From positions 1 through 64,000 of the forward strand of contig NZ_AZCP01000005.1 of assembly GCF_001433855.1 (NCBI RefSeq): DNA of 64,000 nt, written 5' to 3'. This DNA comes from Levilactobacillus brevis ATCC 14869 = DSM 20054. GTDB lineage: Bacteria; Bacillota; Bacilli; Lactobacillales; Lactobacillaceae. The notes under the pieces were generated by a model, which was not told where the DNA came from, did no database searches, and saw only the letters and a list, made by a program, of their open reading frames with translations. Shown here one piece after another: positions 1 through 7,275 of this stretch (positions are counted from its first letter, which is position 1; each line of letters begins with the position of its first letter). The translations under genes were made by a program, and so were the position numbers.

Positions 1-13
1 GCCACGCGATTAT

Positions 14-86
14 TCCGGCATAGCTCAGTTGGTAGAGCACCTGACTGTTAATCAGGTTGTCGACGGTTCGAGCCCGCCTGCCGGAG
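14..86 (+). tRNA. tRNA-Asn (anticodon GTT)
   Basis: A 73-base cloverleaf. The acceptor arms TCCGGCA and TGCCGGA pair fully, with discriminator G86. The anticodon loop carries GTT, which reads AAC/AAU. CCA is not encoded. It is followed 31 bases later by tRNA-Thr, so the two are probably one transcript whose start lies left of the window. Confidence 0.96.
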
Positions 87-117
87 TCGGGTTAACCAGG
101 TTAACCGGAGGGTATAT

Positions 118-190
118 GCCGGCTTAGCTCAGCTGGTAGAGCATCGGTATCGTAAACCGAGGGTCGGGGATTCGAATTCCTCAGCCGGCA
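118..190 (+). tRNA. tRNA-Thr (anticodon CGT)
   Basis: A 73-base cloverleaf. The acceptor arms GCCGGCT and AGCCGGC pair, with discriminator A190. The anticodon stem TCGGT/ACCGA closes a 7-base loop containing CGT, which reads ACG. CCA is not encoded. The hairpin terminator just downstream ends the Asn-Thr unit. Confidence 0.95.
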
Positions 191-197
191 TCAGATA

Positions 198-228
198 ATC
201 ATCAGTCATTTGACTGGTGATTTTTTTG
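198..228 (+). terminator. Terminator of tRNA-Asn/tRNA-Thr unit
   Basis: The arms ATCAGTC and GACTGGTGAT pair around a short loop, and seven T follow. It sits directly behind tRNA-Thr. Confidence 0.85.
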
Positions 229-238
229 TGTCTAGTTA

Positions 239-252
239 TAAAAGCGCTTTCA
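239..252 (+). promoter_or_regulatory. cre-like site (CcpA)
   Basis: TAAAAGCGCTTTCA differs at one position from the strong palindromic catabolite-responsive element TGAAAGCGCTTTCA. It lies about 110 bases upstream of the -35 of the next gene, so carbon-catabolite control of that gene is an inference. A 10-base direct repeat (AATTGGTATA at 264 and 287) lies between the site and the promoter. Confidence 0.5.
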
Positions 253-364
253 CAAAGCTATCTAATTGGTATAGCTTGATTATAAAAATTGGTATATTCC
301 TTAGAATGCCTATGTGGCGGCATAAAAGGCACATAAAATAATATTGATAAATTTAAAATTAGTA

Positions 365-393
365 TTGTGGTCTATGGCTTGAAGTGCTATTCT
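365..393 (+). promoter_or_regulatory. Promoter of EIIB-like gene
   Basis: TTGTGG, 17 bases, TATTCT, with TGC directly before the -10 (extended -10). The predicted start is near 400, about 30 bases before the ATG. Confidence 0.6.
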
Positions 394-432
394 ATATCTA
401 TCGAATGAAGAACGAAAAGGGAGAAATCGATC

Positions 433-753
433 ATGAAAAATGTTCTATTACTATCTGGAAATGAAAACTCAAGTCACTTGTTTTTAGGCGAAGCTAAGCG
501 GACTGCTGAAACTCGGCACATGCCACTTAATTTCAGTGCTGCCAGTATTCAGGATTTAACACCGGATATGTTAGCAGAGCAGGATCTTGTATTGCTAGTG
601 CCACGAGCAGTTAACCAAGCTGAAGTGACGACGCTTAAGGCACAAGTTCCGACGATGACGATCCCTAATGATATTTACGGTTGGTTGAACGGTCAGGCAT
701 TGGTAAAGTTTGCTTGTGAGAAATTGCAATTATTACCAGTAGCAGCCGTTTAA
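433..753 (+). CDS. PTS EIIB-like protein (lactose/cellobiose fold) lacking the phospho-cysteine
   Basis: A 106-residue cytosolic protein behind AAGGGAG. The overall pattern fits the lactose/cellobiose EIIB family: N-terminal MKNVLLL strand, central DLVLLVPRAVNQ strand-turn, and IPNDIYGWLNGQALVKFA near the C-terminus. Family members normally carry the phosphorylated Cys right after the first strand (CxxGxSTS loop). Here the loop reads SGNENSSH, and the only Cys lies near residue 94, far from it. It therefore probably cannot relay phosphate and may be a regulatory or degenerate paralogue. It stands alone, with no EIIA or EIIC nearby, between its own promoter and terminator, with a cre-like site upstream. 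Family placement is by eye. Confidence 0.65.
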   Translation: MKNVLLLSGNENSSHLFLGEAKRTAETRHMPLNFSAASIQDLTPDMLAEQDLVLLVPRAVNQAEVTTLKAQVPTMTIPNDIYGWLNGQALVKFACEKLQLLPVAAV

Positions 754-772
754 GGATATCTATGCAAATTTG

Positions 773-810
773 AAAGCCGATTTGTGAGCATTCACAAATC
801 GGCTTTTTTT
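773..810 (+). terminator. Intrinsic terminator after EIIB-like gene
   Basis: A 15-base stem (AAAGCCGATTTGTGA with its complement) with a short loop and a run of T. Confidence 0.9.
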
Positions 811-945
811 ATTGATTTTTATTCATTAACTCGGTAACTAGCTGAATGAATAAAAAATAAGAGGATTGCATGAGATGACTAATAATTTCATCATTGTTTT
901 TTGTTGATTTTACGGTCAATGAAGACGTTTTTATCAGGAAAACCG

Positions 946-974
946 TTGCGTAACAGGACTTCGTGCAGTATAAT
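946..974 (+). promoter_or_regulatory. Promoter of dtpT
   Basis: TTGCGT, 17 bases, TATAAT. The GTG at 963 that opens the long frame lies inside this promoter, so translation must begin further down. The 335 bases between 754 and 1088 hold otherwise only the preceding terminator and a leader with a hairpin near 1013-1031 (CCATCG/CGATGG); I see no gene in them. Confidence 0.75.
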
Positions 975-1088
975 AACTACTATGTTTTATTAGAGGTCTA
1001 TGAGACACCGGCGCCATCGGTTTTAACGATGGATGGTGCAGAAAATAAAATTATTCATTTTCAGAAATGCAATGGAGGTATTATCGTT

Positions 1089-2570
1089 TTGAATAACAAA
1101 CCGGAAGCAACCAGCGAAGACCGAACTTTCTTCGGTCAACCGCGTGGGTTATCAACCCTGTTCTTCACAGAAATGTGGGAACGGTTCAGTTACTACGGCA
1201 TGCGAGCTATCTTAATCTACTACATGTACTACTCAGTTACTAAGGGTGGTCTTGGGTTTGATCAAGGAACGGCAGCATCTGTAATGTCGATTTACGGATC
1301 TATGGTTTACCTATCCTCTGTCTTAGGTGGTTACTTGAGTGACCGTGTCTGGGGGAGTCGGCGGACTGTGTTTATTGGTGGGGTGCTCATCATGTTTGGG
1401 CATATTGCCTTGTCAGTTCCCGCTGGTAAAATGGCTTTGTTTGTCTCGATCCTATTAATTGTGTTAGGTACTGGGTTATTGAAGCCAAATGTTTCTGAAA
1501 TGGTTGGTGGCCTATATAACGAAGGCGACACGCGTCGTGATTCCGGGTTTACCATCTTTGTGTTCGGGATTAATGTTGGTTCTTTAGTTGCCCCTTACTT
1601 AGTCGGCTGGTTAGGGTTAAGTTATAACTTCCACTTAGGGTTCTCCTTAGCTGCTATTGGGATGTTCTTAGGGCTAGTCCAATACTGGATTGGTGGTAAG
1701 AAGTACTTGAGCAAAGATAGCCTTTATCCAACCGATCCATTGGAACCAGGCGACATGAAGAAGTTAGTCGTTCGGAGCACAATTGGATTAGTGGCCTTTG
1801 TCTTAGTCTTGTTGTTGATGGCTCTCTTGGGTTCATTGAACTTAACCAACTTCGTGCTCTTATTGACCATCATTGCGTTGGCAACCCCCGTAATCTACTT
1901 TACAATTTTCTTAACGAGCAAAAAGGTTACGGCCACGGAACGCAAACACGTGTGGGCTTACTTGGGATTGTTTATCGCCGCAATGATTTTCTGGGCAATT
2001 GAAGAACAAGGCTCATCTGTTCTGGCCTTATTTGCTGCTAATCAAACCAATAATGTGGTGTTAGGTTTCCACATTCCACCTGCATGGTATCAATCACTGA
2101 ACCCACTGTTCATCTTGCTCTATACACCATTCTTTGCAATGATGTGGAACCGTTGGGGGAAGAAGCAACCAAGTTCACCAGCGAAGTTCGCTACTGGGAT
2201 GTTGTTTGCCGGTGCTTCATACTTAATTATGGTGATTCCGGTCGCCTTATTCGGTTCTAGCGCTAAAGTTAGTCCTTTATGGTTAGTCGGTAGCTGGGCA
2301 GTTATTGAAATTGCTGAATTGCTGATTTCACCAATTGGATTATCGGTAACGACTAAGTTGGCACCGAAGGCTTTCCAATCACAAATGATGAGTATGTGGT
2401 TCTTAGCAGATTCTGCTGGGCAAGCCGTTAACGCTCAGATTGTTAAGCTATATACACCAGGGAATGAAGCTAATTACTTCTTAGGCGTCGCGATTGTTGC
2501 CATTGTCGCTGGTATTATTATGGTTGCCCTAGTTAAACCAATTAAGAACTTAATGGCTGGAATTAAATAA
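1089..2570 (+). CDS. dtpT: Di-/tripeptide:proton symporter (POT family)
   Basis: A polytopic membrane carrier importing di- and tripeptides with protons. From the TTG at 1089 it has 493 residues, the usual length of lactic acid bacterial DtpT. The proton-coupling ExxERFxYYG motif is seen as EMWERFSYYG near residue 25. It is followed by GGYLSDRVWGSRR and the second family signature FVFGINVGSLVAPYLVG. About 12 hydrophobic segments follow. TTG is chosen because GGAGG ends 10 bases upstream and because the upstream promoter overlaps the longer frame's GTG. The gene is monocistronic with its own terminator. Confidence 0.93.
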   Translation: MNNKPEATSEDRTFFGQPRGLSTLFFTEMWERFSYYGMRAILIYYMYYSVTKGGLGFDQGTAASVMSIYGSMVYLSSVLGGYLSDRVWGSRRTVFIGGVLIMFGHIALSVPAGKMALFVSILLIVLGTGLLKPNVSEMVGGLYNEGDTRRDSGFTIFVFGINVGSLVAPYLVGWLGLSYNFHLGFSLAAIGMFLGLVQYWIGGKKYLSKDSLYPTDPLEPGDMKKLVVRSTIGLVAFVLVLLLMALLGSLNLTNFVLLLTIIALATPVIYFTIFLTSKKVTATERKHVWAYLGLFIAAMIFWAIEEQGSSVLALFAANQTNNVVLGFHIPPAWYQSLNPLFILLYTPFFAMMWNRWGKKQPSSPAKFATGMLFAGASYLIMVIPVALFGSSAKVSPLWLVGSWAVIEIAELLISPIGLSVTTKLAPKAFQSQMMSMWFLADSAGQAVNAQIVKLYTPGNEANYFLGVAIVAIVAGIIMVALVKPIKNLMAGIK

Positions 2571-2585
2571 GTTTAATTCACTGCT

Positions 2586-2621
2586 AAAAGTGCTACTCTA
2601 TTATCGGAGTAGCACTTTTTT
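2586..2621 (+). terminator. Terminator of dtpT
   Basis: AAAAGTGCTACTC pairs with GAGTAGCACTTTT around an 8-base loop, followed by T. Confidence 0.9.
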
Positions 2622-2639
2622 AATCGAGGAGATGGGCCT

Positions 2640-3455
2640 ATCGTTCGAGTAGCTTTAACCAGTGATCTTCACTTCGATGTGAATCAGCAAGATACCGCTA
2701 AGATCTTACCGCAGATGGCAGCTTATTTAATTGCGCAGCGGGTTGGTGTGTATTTAATCGCTGGTGATTTGACCAACCATTTTGCCCAATCGTTGGCGGC
2801 AGTCGAGCAACTGCAGCGGCTAATTGCACCAGCCCAGGTTCGATTTATTGCTGGTAACCATGATATGCTTCATGATATCACGTATGCGGGCCTAGAATCG
2901 CCGCTAGCGCCCACTTACTTGCATCGTGGGTATTTAGATGTGGCGGGGACTAACTGGCAAATAATCGGCAATAACGGCTGGTATGACTATCAATTTGCCC
3001 ACAATCTGTGGGGCCGTGATTTTGCGACGTGGAAACGGGCCTTTTGGGTGGATGGCAGTATCGATCAGCCACAGGGCGATGTTGCCCGTATGGATCGGGT
3101 ATTAGCCCAAGTAACGGTACAACTCCAACAGGCGCAATTGGCTCACAAGCGGGTCTTATTCATGACACATTTTGTGCCACGGCAAGCGTATATCCGCTAT
3201 ACAACGGATGACCGATTTTGGAATATGGCCAATGCCATGCTGGGGAGCCCCCGCTTGGGACGCTTATTAGAAAGCTATCACGTTCCGGTGGTCCAGTTCG
3301 GTCACGTCCATCGGCATTTTAGGCCGCAGACTTTTGGCAATACCACGTATTATAATCAGTCAGTGGGTTATTATAACCGCCGCATTAATGAGTGGACCCA
3401 GACGGATTTTATGACTGAATGGCGGCAACGATTACACTTTTTGACGCTAAAATAA
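2640..3455 (+). CDS. Metallophosphoesterase (calcineurin-like), start codon irregular
   Basis: A two-metal phosphoesterase of unknown substrate, probably cytosolic. The motif blocks are visible in order: SDLHFD, GDLTNHF, GNHD, MTHF and FGHVHRH. The first block (DxH, a metal ligand set) is encoded at about 2661-2678, upstream of the first normal start in frame (GTG 2679). Upstream codons in frame run back to ATC at 2640, 8 bases behind GAGGAG. The ATG at 2632 is out of frame and stops after six codons. I therefore place the start at ATC 2640, giving 271 residues. A small indel near 2632-2645 is the alternative. It follows the dtpT terminator with no obvious promoter of its own. Confidence 0.75.
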   Translation: MVRVALTSDLHFDVNQQDTAKILPQMAAYLIAQRVGVYLIAGDLTNHFAQSLAAVEQLQRLIAPAQVRFIAGNHDMLHDITYAGLESPLAPTYLHRGYLDVAGTNWQIIGNNGWYDYQFAHNLWGRDFATWKRAFWVDGSIDQPQGDVARMDRVLAQVTVQLQQAQLAHKRVLFMTHFVPRQAYIRYTTDDRFWNMANAMLGSPRLGRLLESYHVPVVQFGHVHRHFRPQTFGNTTYYNQSVGYYNRRINEWTQTDFMTEWRQRLHFLTLK

Positions 3456-3474
3456 AAAAAGTCGCAAAAAGTGC

Positions 3475-3503
3475 TTGACGGTTTATGCATATTTTTGTAT
3501 GAT
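3475..3503 (+). promoter_or_regulatory. Promoter of tRNA-Tyr/tRNA-Gln
   Basis: TTGACG, 17 bases, TATGAT. The predicted start is about 28 bases before the Tyr tRNA. Confidence 0.85.
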
Positions 3504-3537
3504 AGTGAAGTTGATTCGTTACGACGATTCATCTTTT

Positions 3538-3620
3538 GGTGGGGTAGCGAAGTCTGGCTAAACGCGGCGGACTGTAAATCCGCTCCTTCGGGTTCGGTGG
3601 TTCGAATCCACTCCCCACCA
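3538..3620 (+). tRNA. tRNA-Tyr (anticodon GTA)
   Basis: An 83-base type II tRNA with a long variable arm. The acceptor arms GGTGGGG and CCCCACC pair, with discriminator A3620. The anticodon loop holds GTA. Confidence 0.96.
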
Positions 3621-3629
3621 TTTTATTAT

Positions 3630-3701
3630 TGGGCTATAGCCAAGTGGTAAGGCAACGGGTTTTGATCCCGTGATGCGCTGGTTCGAACCCAGCTAGCCCA
3701 A
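3630..3701 (+). tRNA. tRNA-Gln (anticodon TTG)
   Basis: A 72-base cloverleaf. The acceptor arms TGGGCTA and TAGCCCA pair, with discriminator A3701. The stem ACGGG/CCCGT closes a loop with TTG. It is cotranscribed with tRNA-Tyr 9 bases upstream. Confidence 0.96.
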
Positions 3702-3706
3702 CTAAG

Positions 3707-3737
3707 AACCAGTCACGGTGTGTGACTGGTTTTTTTA
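3707..3737 (+). terminator. Terminator of tRNA-Tyr/tRNA-Gln
   Basis: AACCAGTCAC pairs with GTGACTGGTT across a 5-base loop and runs into seven T. Confidence 0.9.
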
Positions 3738-3769
3738 TGCGCTTTTTTCCACCCGCAAGCCATTAAAAA

Positions 3770-3798
3770 TTGACAATTTCGACAATTTTCGCTAAAGT
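3770..3798 (+). promoter_or_regulatory. Probable proC promoter
   Basis: TTGACA, 17 bases, TAAAGT. The leader to the ATG at 3932 would be about 125 bases. Confidence 0.55.
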
Positions 3799-3931
3799 CA
3801 AACTAACAATTGCTCCAGACCATTTGTGTCTTTACTAGCGATCTCGTTAGCTTATTAGGTTCATCATTGCTAGACCAGTTATGAGGACCTTAGTTAGCGA
3901 TAGAATGTTTATTGATCAAGGAGGAAGCGGC

Positions 3932-4735
3932 ATGAAGATTGGATTTATTGGCGTTGGTGGGATGGCTCAAGCCATTATTGGTGGCTTATTGCAGGCTAAG
4001 ACGTTTGCACCAACGGAAATTGTGGTGCACAGTCATCGTAAAGAAAGCTACGAATCCTACGCCCAAGCTCATGGATTACAGACGGCGGAACAAAATAGCG
4101 ATGTTGCCGATCAAAGCGACTTAGTCGTGGTCGCAGTGACACCGAACGTTGCGGCGAGTGTGTTACAAGAAATCAAGCCGCAAGTCGCTGATGGGCAGAC
4201 CACAGTGATTTCCATTGTGGCTGGATTATCTTTAGCTGAAATGGCTGATATTTTGGGAGATAACGTTCCGATTTTACGGACACTCCCAAATGTTAACGTT
4301 GAAGTGGGGGCCGGAATGACCGCTGTGGCGGCAAATGCTCGCTTGACCGGTACTGATTTAGATGCTGCTTTACGGGTGTTCAATACAATTGGGTCAACGA
4401 CGACTTTGGCAGAAGACCAATTTGGTGTCTTTAGTGCCTTAGCAGGGAGTTCACCGGCATACATCGACTTCTTTATTGATAGTCTCAGCCGAGCAGGTGT
4501 CAAGTACGGTTTAACCAAGGCACAGGCTACCCAAATTGCAGCACAAGCCACTTTGGGGTCAGCCAAAATGGTTTTGGAAAGTGACAAAATTCCGTTTGCC
4601 TTGATTGACCAAGTCGCTTCACCCGGAGGCAGTACCGTTGCGGGATTGCTAGCGATGGAAGAAGCGGGGTTGATGACGGCCGTTGTTAAGGGCATTGATG
4701 CGACCATTAAGCGTGATGCCGGCGATCCAGCCTAA
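3932..4735 (+). CDS. proC: Pyrroline-5-carboxylate reductase
   Basis: Reduces 1-pyrroline-5-carboxylate to proline with NAD(P)H in the cytosol, the last step of proline synthesis. It has 267 residues. The N-terminus MKIGFIGVGGMAQAIIGG is the Rossmann dinucleotide motif, and the C-terminal half carries LAGSSPAYIDFFIDSLS and the ProC signature around QVASPGGSTVAGL. The start at 3932 follows AAGGAGG at 3918-3924; the longer frame from 3881 has no comparable site. No other proline gene is adjacent, so glutamate-to-proline steps would be encoded elsewhere. Confidence 0.95.
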   Translation: MKIGFIGVGGMAQAIIGGLLQAKTFAPTEIVVHSHRKESYESYAQAHGLQTAEQNSDVADQSDLVVVAVTPNVAASVLQEIKPQVADGQTTVISIVAGLSLAEMADILGDNVPILRTLPNVNVEVGAGMTAVAANARLTGTDLDAALRVFNTIGSTTTLAEDQFGVFSALAGSSPAYIDFFIDSLSRAGVKYGLTKAQATQIAAQATLGSAKMVLESDKIPFALIDQVASPGGSTVAGLLAMEEAGLMTAVVKGIDATIKRDAGDPA

Positions 4736-4749
4736 AAGAATAACATGAG

Positions 4750-4778
4750 TTGTCTTTCTGGTCTATACCGATTATAAT
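4750..4778 (+). promoter_or_regulatory. nagA-nagR promoter with embedded NagR-type operator
   Basis: TTGTCT, 17 bases, TATAAT. The spacer holds TGGTCTATACCG (4759-4770). Its reverse complement CGGTATAGACCA matches the GGTATAGACCA core of operators bound by GntR/HutC regulators of the NagR type. A second, weaker pair of half-sites (ACCA/TGGT) lies at 4788-4800. Autoregulation by the downstream NagR is inferred from this placement. Confidence 0.7.
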
Positions 4779-4820
4779 GAGTGTATTGACCACTTCTGGT
4801 AAATATTGAGGAGGAGACTC

Positions 4821-5963
4821 ATGAGTATTGTTTTAAAGCACGCGCAGATTTATACGGGTGAAACCGTAATTGACGATGGTTATATTCGGTTTGATCAACA
4901 GGTAGAAGCCGTTGGCCCAGTGGCTGATTTTCGGCCACTTCCTGCTGATGAGATTCACGTGGTAACCGGGCAAGTCATTGTTCCTGGCTTTATTGATGTT
5001 CATAGCCATGGGGGCTACGGGTATGATAGTATGGATGGGGACCCCGATCAGATTGATAAGATGGTTAATCTGATGTCCTTAGAGGGGATTACGTCCGTAT
5101 TTCCAACGACGATGACCCAATCTAACGACGCCATTGACCATGCCATGCAGGGCATTGCTATTGCAGCTGAGCGGAATCCGTTAATTCAGGGTGTCCACCT
5201 AGAGGGACCATTTATTGCGGCTATTTTCAAGGGCGCACAACCAGAAAAGTACATTAAGGATCCAGACGTGACTTTGCTAGACCGTTGGAACAAGTTATCG
5301 GGTAATCGAGTTAAGCTCATTACTTATGCGCCAGAAGATGCTGGCGCCGAGAAATTTGAAAGCTACTGTTTAGCTAATGGGATTGTGCCCTCAGTGGGAC
5401 ATTCAAACGCAACGCGTGAACAATTATTAGCGAGTCGGGCGACTCATGTAACCCACCTCTATAATGCGCAACGGGGGCTACGGCACCGTGAACCAGGGGT
5501 GACCGGCCACGCGATGCTGGAAGATAATCTATACTGCGAAATTATCTGTGACGGGTTCCATATTGTGCCAGATATGATTAAACTCGCTTATGAGCAAAAG
5601 GGTGCGCAACGCCTAGAGTTAGTGACCGATTCGATGCGAGCTAAAGGGATGCCTGAAGGGGTCAGTGAATTGGGTGGTCAAAAGGTCATTGTTAAGGATC
5701 GACAGGCCCGCCTAGAAAGTGGCAATTTAGCCGGTTCTGTTCTGCGTTATGATGAAGCCTTTCGCAATGTCATGGCCTTCACGGGCTGCTCGGTAGCGGA
5801 AGCGGTTCAAATGAGTTCCGTTAATCAGGCAGCTGAATTTGGGTTGACCCAAAAGGGCAAGTTAGTTCCTGGTCGGGATGCTGATTTGAATCTGTTAGAC
5901 CGGAGCTTAAACGTCAAAACGACTTATAGTTTGGGACGTAATATGCAAAATTTAATTAAGTAA
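4821..5963 (+). CDS. nagA: N-acetylglucosamine-6-phosphate deacetylase
   Basis: Hydrolyses GlcNAc-6-phosphate to glucosamine-6-phosphate and acetate, feeding amino sugars to glycolysis or the cell wall. It has 380 residues with the metal ligands and catalytic residues of the family in order: HSHGG, EGPF, VGHSNAT, THLYNA and the catalytic Asp in VTDSMRAKG. The ATG at 4821 follows GGAGGAG; the TTG at 4806 lies on top of that site. The stop is 35 bases from the nagR start, so the two form an operon. Confidence 0.94.
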   Translation: MSIVLKHAQIYTGETVIDDGYIRFDQQVEAVGPVADFRPLPADEIHVVTGQVIVPGFIDVHSHGGYGYDSMDGDPDQIDKMVNLMSLEGITSVFPTTMTQSNDAIDHAMQGIAIAAERNPLIQGVHLEGPFIAAIFKGAQPEKYIKDPDVTLLDRWNKLSGNRVKLITYAPEDAGAEKFESYCLANGIVPSVGHSNATREQLLASRATHVTHLYNAQRGLRHREPGVTGHAMLEDNLYCEIICDGFHIVPDMIKLAYEQKGAQRLELVTDSMRAKGMPEGVSELGGQKVIVKDRQARLESGNLAGSVLRYDEAFRNVMAFTGCSVAEAVQMSSVNQAAEFGLTQKGKLVPGRDADLNLLDRSLNVKTTYSLGRNMQNLIK

Positions 5964-5998
5964 TTTAAAGTGTGATTTTAGAAGGGACGTTGGTTGCT

Positions 5999-6700
5999 GT
6001 GAGTTCACCGATTTATATTCAAATTCATAATGACATTAAACGGGCAATTGAAGCCGGAAAGTGGGCAGTGGGCGACCGAATTCCATCTGAACGGGAGCTG
6101 TCGCGGAATTTTGATGTGAGTCGGATGACGTTACGGCAAGCCATTCAAACCTTAGTAGATGAAGGTATTTTGGAGCGCCAGGTTGGTTCTGGAACCTACG
6201 TTGCGAATCAAAAGGTTCAAGAAAAAATGTCCGGGGTAACTAGTTTTACGGATTTGATGCTGACCCAAGGGAAGCAACCAACCAGTAAGACTATTTCCTA
6301 CCATGTGATGAATCCTTCGCTGAGTGAAGCGGAAAAGCTGAAACTAAATGAAGACGATCAAGTCTTGCGGATGGAACGAATTCGTTATGGTGACGATGTG
6401 CCAATCTGTTTTGAAGTGGCAACTGTGCCAGAGAAGCTAGTCGATGGGTTGAGTAAAAAAGAAGTGACGAGTTCTTTGTACCGAGCCTTGGAAGATAAAA
6501 AGCAATTGAGTCCAGGGAAGGCCCAACAAACGGTTTCAGCGATGTCTGCTTCCGAACGCATTGCGGAATACCTGAGTATTAAACGGGGCGACGCTATTTT
6601 ACGGCTCCGTCAGGTCACGTACCTACAAGACGGAACGCCGTTTGAATATGTGCGGACCCAATACGTTGGCGAACGATTTGAGTTTTATTTGGAAAAATAA
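5999..6700 (+). CDS. nagR: GntR/HutC-family regulator, NagR-like
   Basis: A DNA-binding repressor that senses amino-sugar phosphates. It has 233 residues from the GTG at 5999 (SD-like GAAGGGA 12 bases upstream). The N-terminal winged helix-turn-helix runs about residues 5-70 and includes GDRIPSERELSRNFDVSRMT. The UTRA effector domain fills the rest. It is the second gene of the nagA operon, and a matching operator lies in the operon promoter. The alternative start TTG 5990 is too close to the SD. Family assignment is firm; the effector is inferred from context. Confidence 0.88.
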   Translation: MSSPIYIQIHNDIKRAIEAGKWAVGDRIPSERELSRNFDVSRMTLRQAIQTLVDEGILERQVGSGTYVANQKVQEKMSGVTSFTDLMLTQGKQPTSKTISYHVMNPSLSEAEKLKLNEDDQVLRMERIRYGDDVPICFEVATVPEKLVDGLSKKEVTSSLYRALEDKKQLSPGKAQQTVSAMSASERIAEYLSIKRGDAILRLRQVTYLQDGTPFEYVRTQYVGERFEFYLEK

Positions 6701-6703
6701 ATA

Positions 6704-6750
6704 AAAGTGCCTCACAAGCGTTAAATTAACGCGATTGTGAGGCACTTTGT
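6704..6750 (+). terminator. Terminator of nagA-nagR
   Basis: AAAGTGCCTCACAA pairs with TTGTGAGGCACTTT. The loop contains a further inverted repeat (GCGTTAA/TTAACGC). The T tract behind is short. Confidence 0.75.
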
Positions 6751-6768
6751 GTAAAAGCAGGTGAAGCG

Positions 6769-7275
6769 ATGATCACGATCAGACCAGCGCGGGCCGATGA
6801 TGATTTTTCGGCACTCGCACAACTCTATCTAACTGCGTGGCAGACGAGTTACCAAGACATGTTACCAGCAGACTTTTTGAATCAGTTAACTGTCGATCAA
6901 TATCACCCCGAAGCAAATTGGCAGCACCTGTTCGTGGCTGTGAATGAGCAGGATCAGTTTGTCGGTGTCTGTTCATACGGCCCTTCCAGGCGACAACGAT
7001 TTGCGGGTTACGGCGAAATCAATTCCATTTACTTGTTGCCGACACAGCAGCGTCAGGGAATCGGGCAGCGTTTGATGCATGCTGCCTTGGGCACCTTACG
7101 TGCTAATGGATTTGATCGTATTGTCTTGTGGGTGTTGACGGATAATCAGGCGGCTCAACACTTTTATTGGCACGTCGGGTTTCGACCAACAACGGTAACG
7201 ATGACCCAGGGACCGCTTAACGAGACGGCTTTTGTTTGGCTTGCTGACGAACCAAGCGGAGATAATGGGGAATAA
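6769..7275 (+). CDS. GNAT-family N-acetyltransferase
   Basis: A 168-residue acyl-CoA-dependent acetyltransferase of unknown substrate. The N-terminus MITIRPARADD and the acetyl-CoA loop QQRQGIGQRL (Q/RxxGxG/A, about residues 97-106) are typical. The C-terminal strands LWVLTDNQAAQHFYWHVGF fit the fold. The start follows AGGTGA. The last 59 bases overlap the end of the convergent glycosyltransferase gene, and there is no room for a terminator between the two. Confidence 0.85.
   Translation: MITIRPARADDDFSALAQLYLTAWQTSYQDMLPADFLNQLTVDQYHPEANWQHLFVAVNEQDQFVGVCSYGPSRRQRFAGYGEINSIYLLPTQQRQGIGQRLMHAALGTLRANGFDRIVLWVLTDNQAAQHFYWHVGFRPTTVTMTQGPLNETAFVWLADEPSGDNGE

Noticed and set aside
963-1088. Longer DtpT N-terminus starting at GTG 963
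   Set aside because: The GTG lies inside a TTGCGT-17-TATAAT promoter and has no SD. TTG 1089 has GGAGG at normal distance and gives the usual protein length.
4111-4707. 198-codon minus-strand ORF
   Set aside because: It is antisense to proC, has no SD and no recognisable domain, and mirrors the codon pattern of proC.
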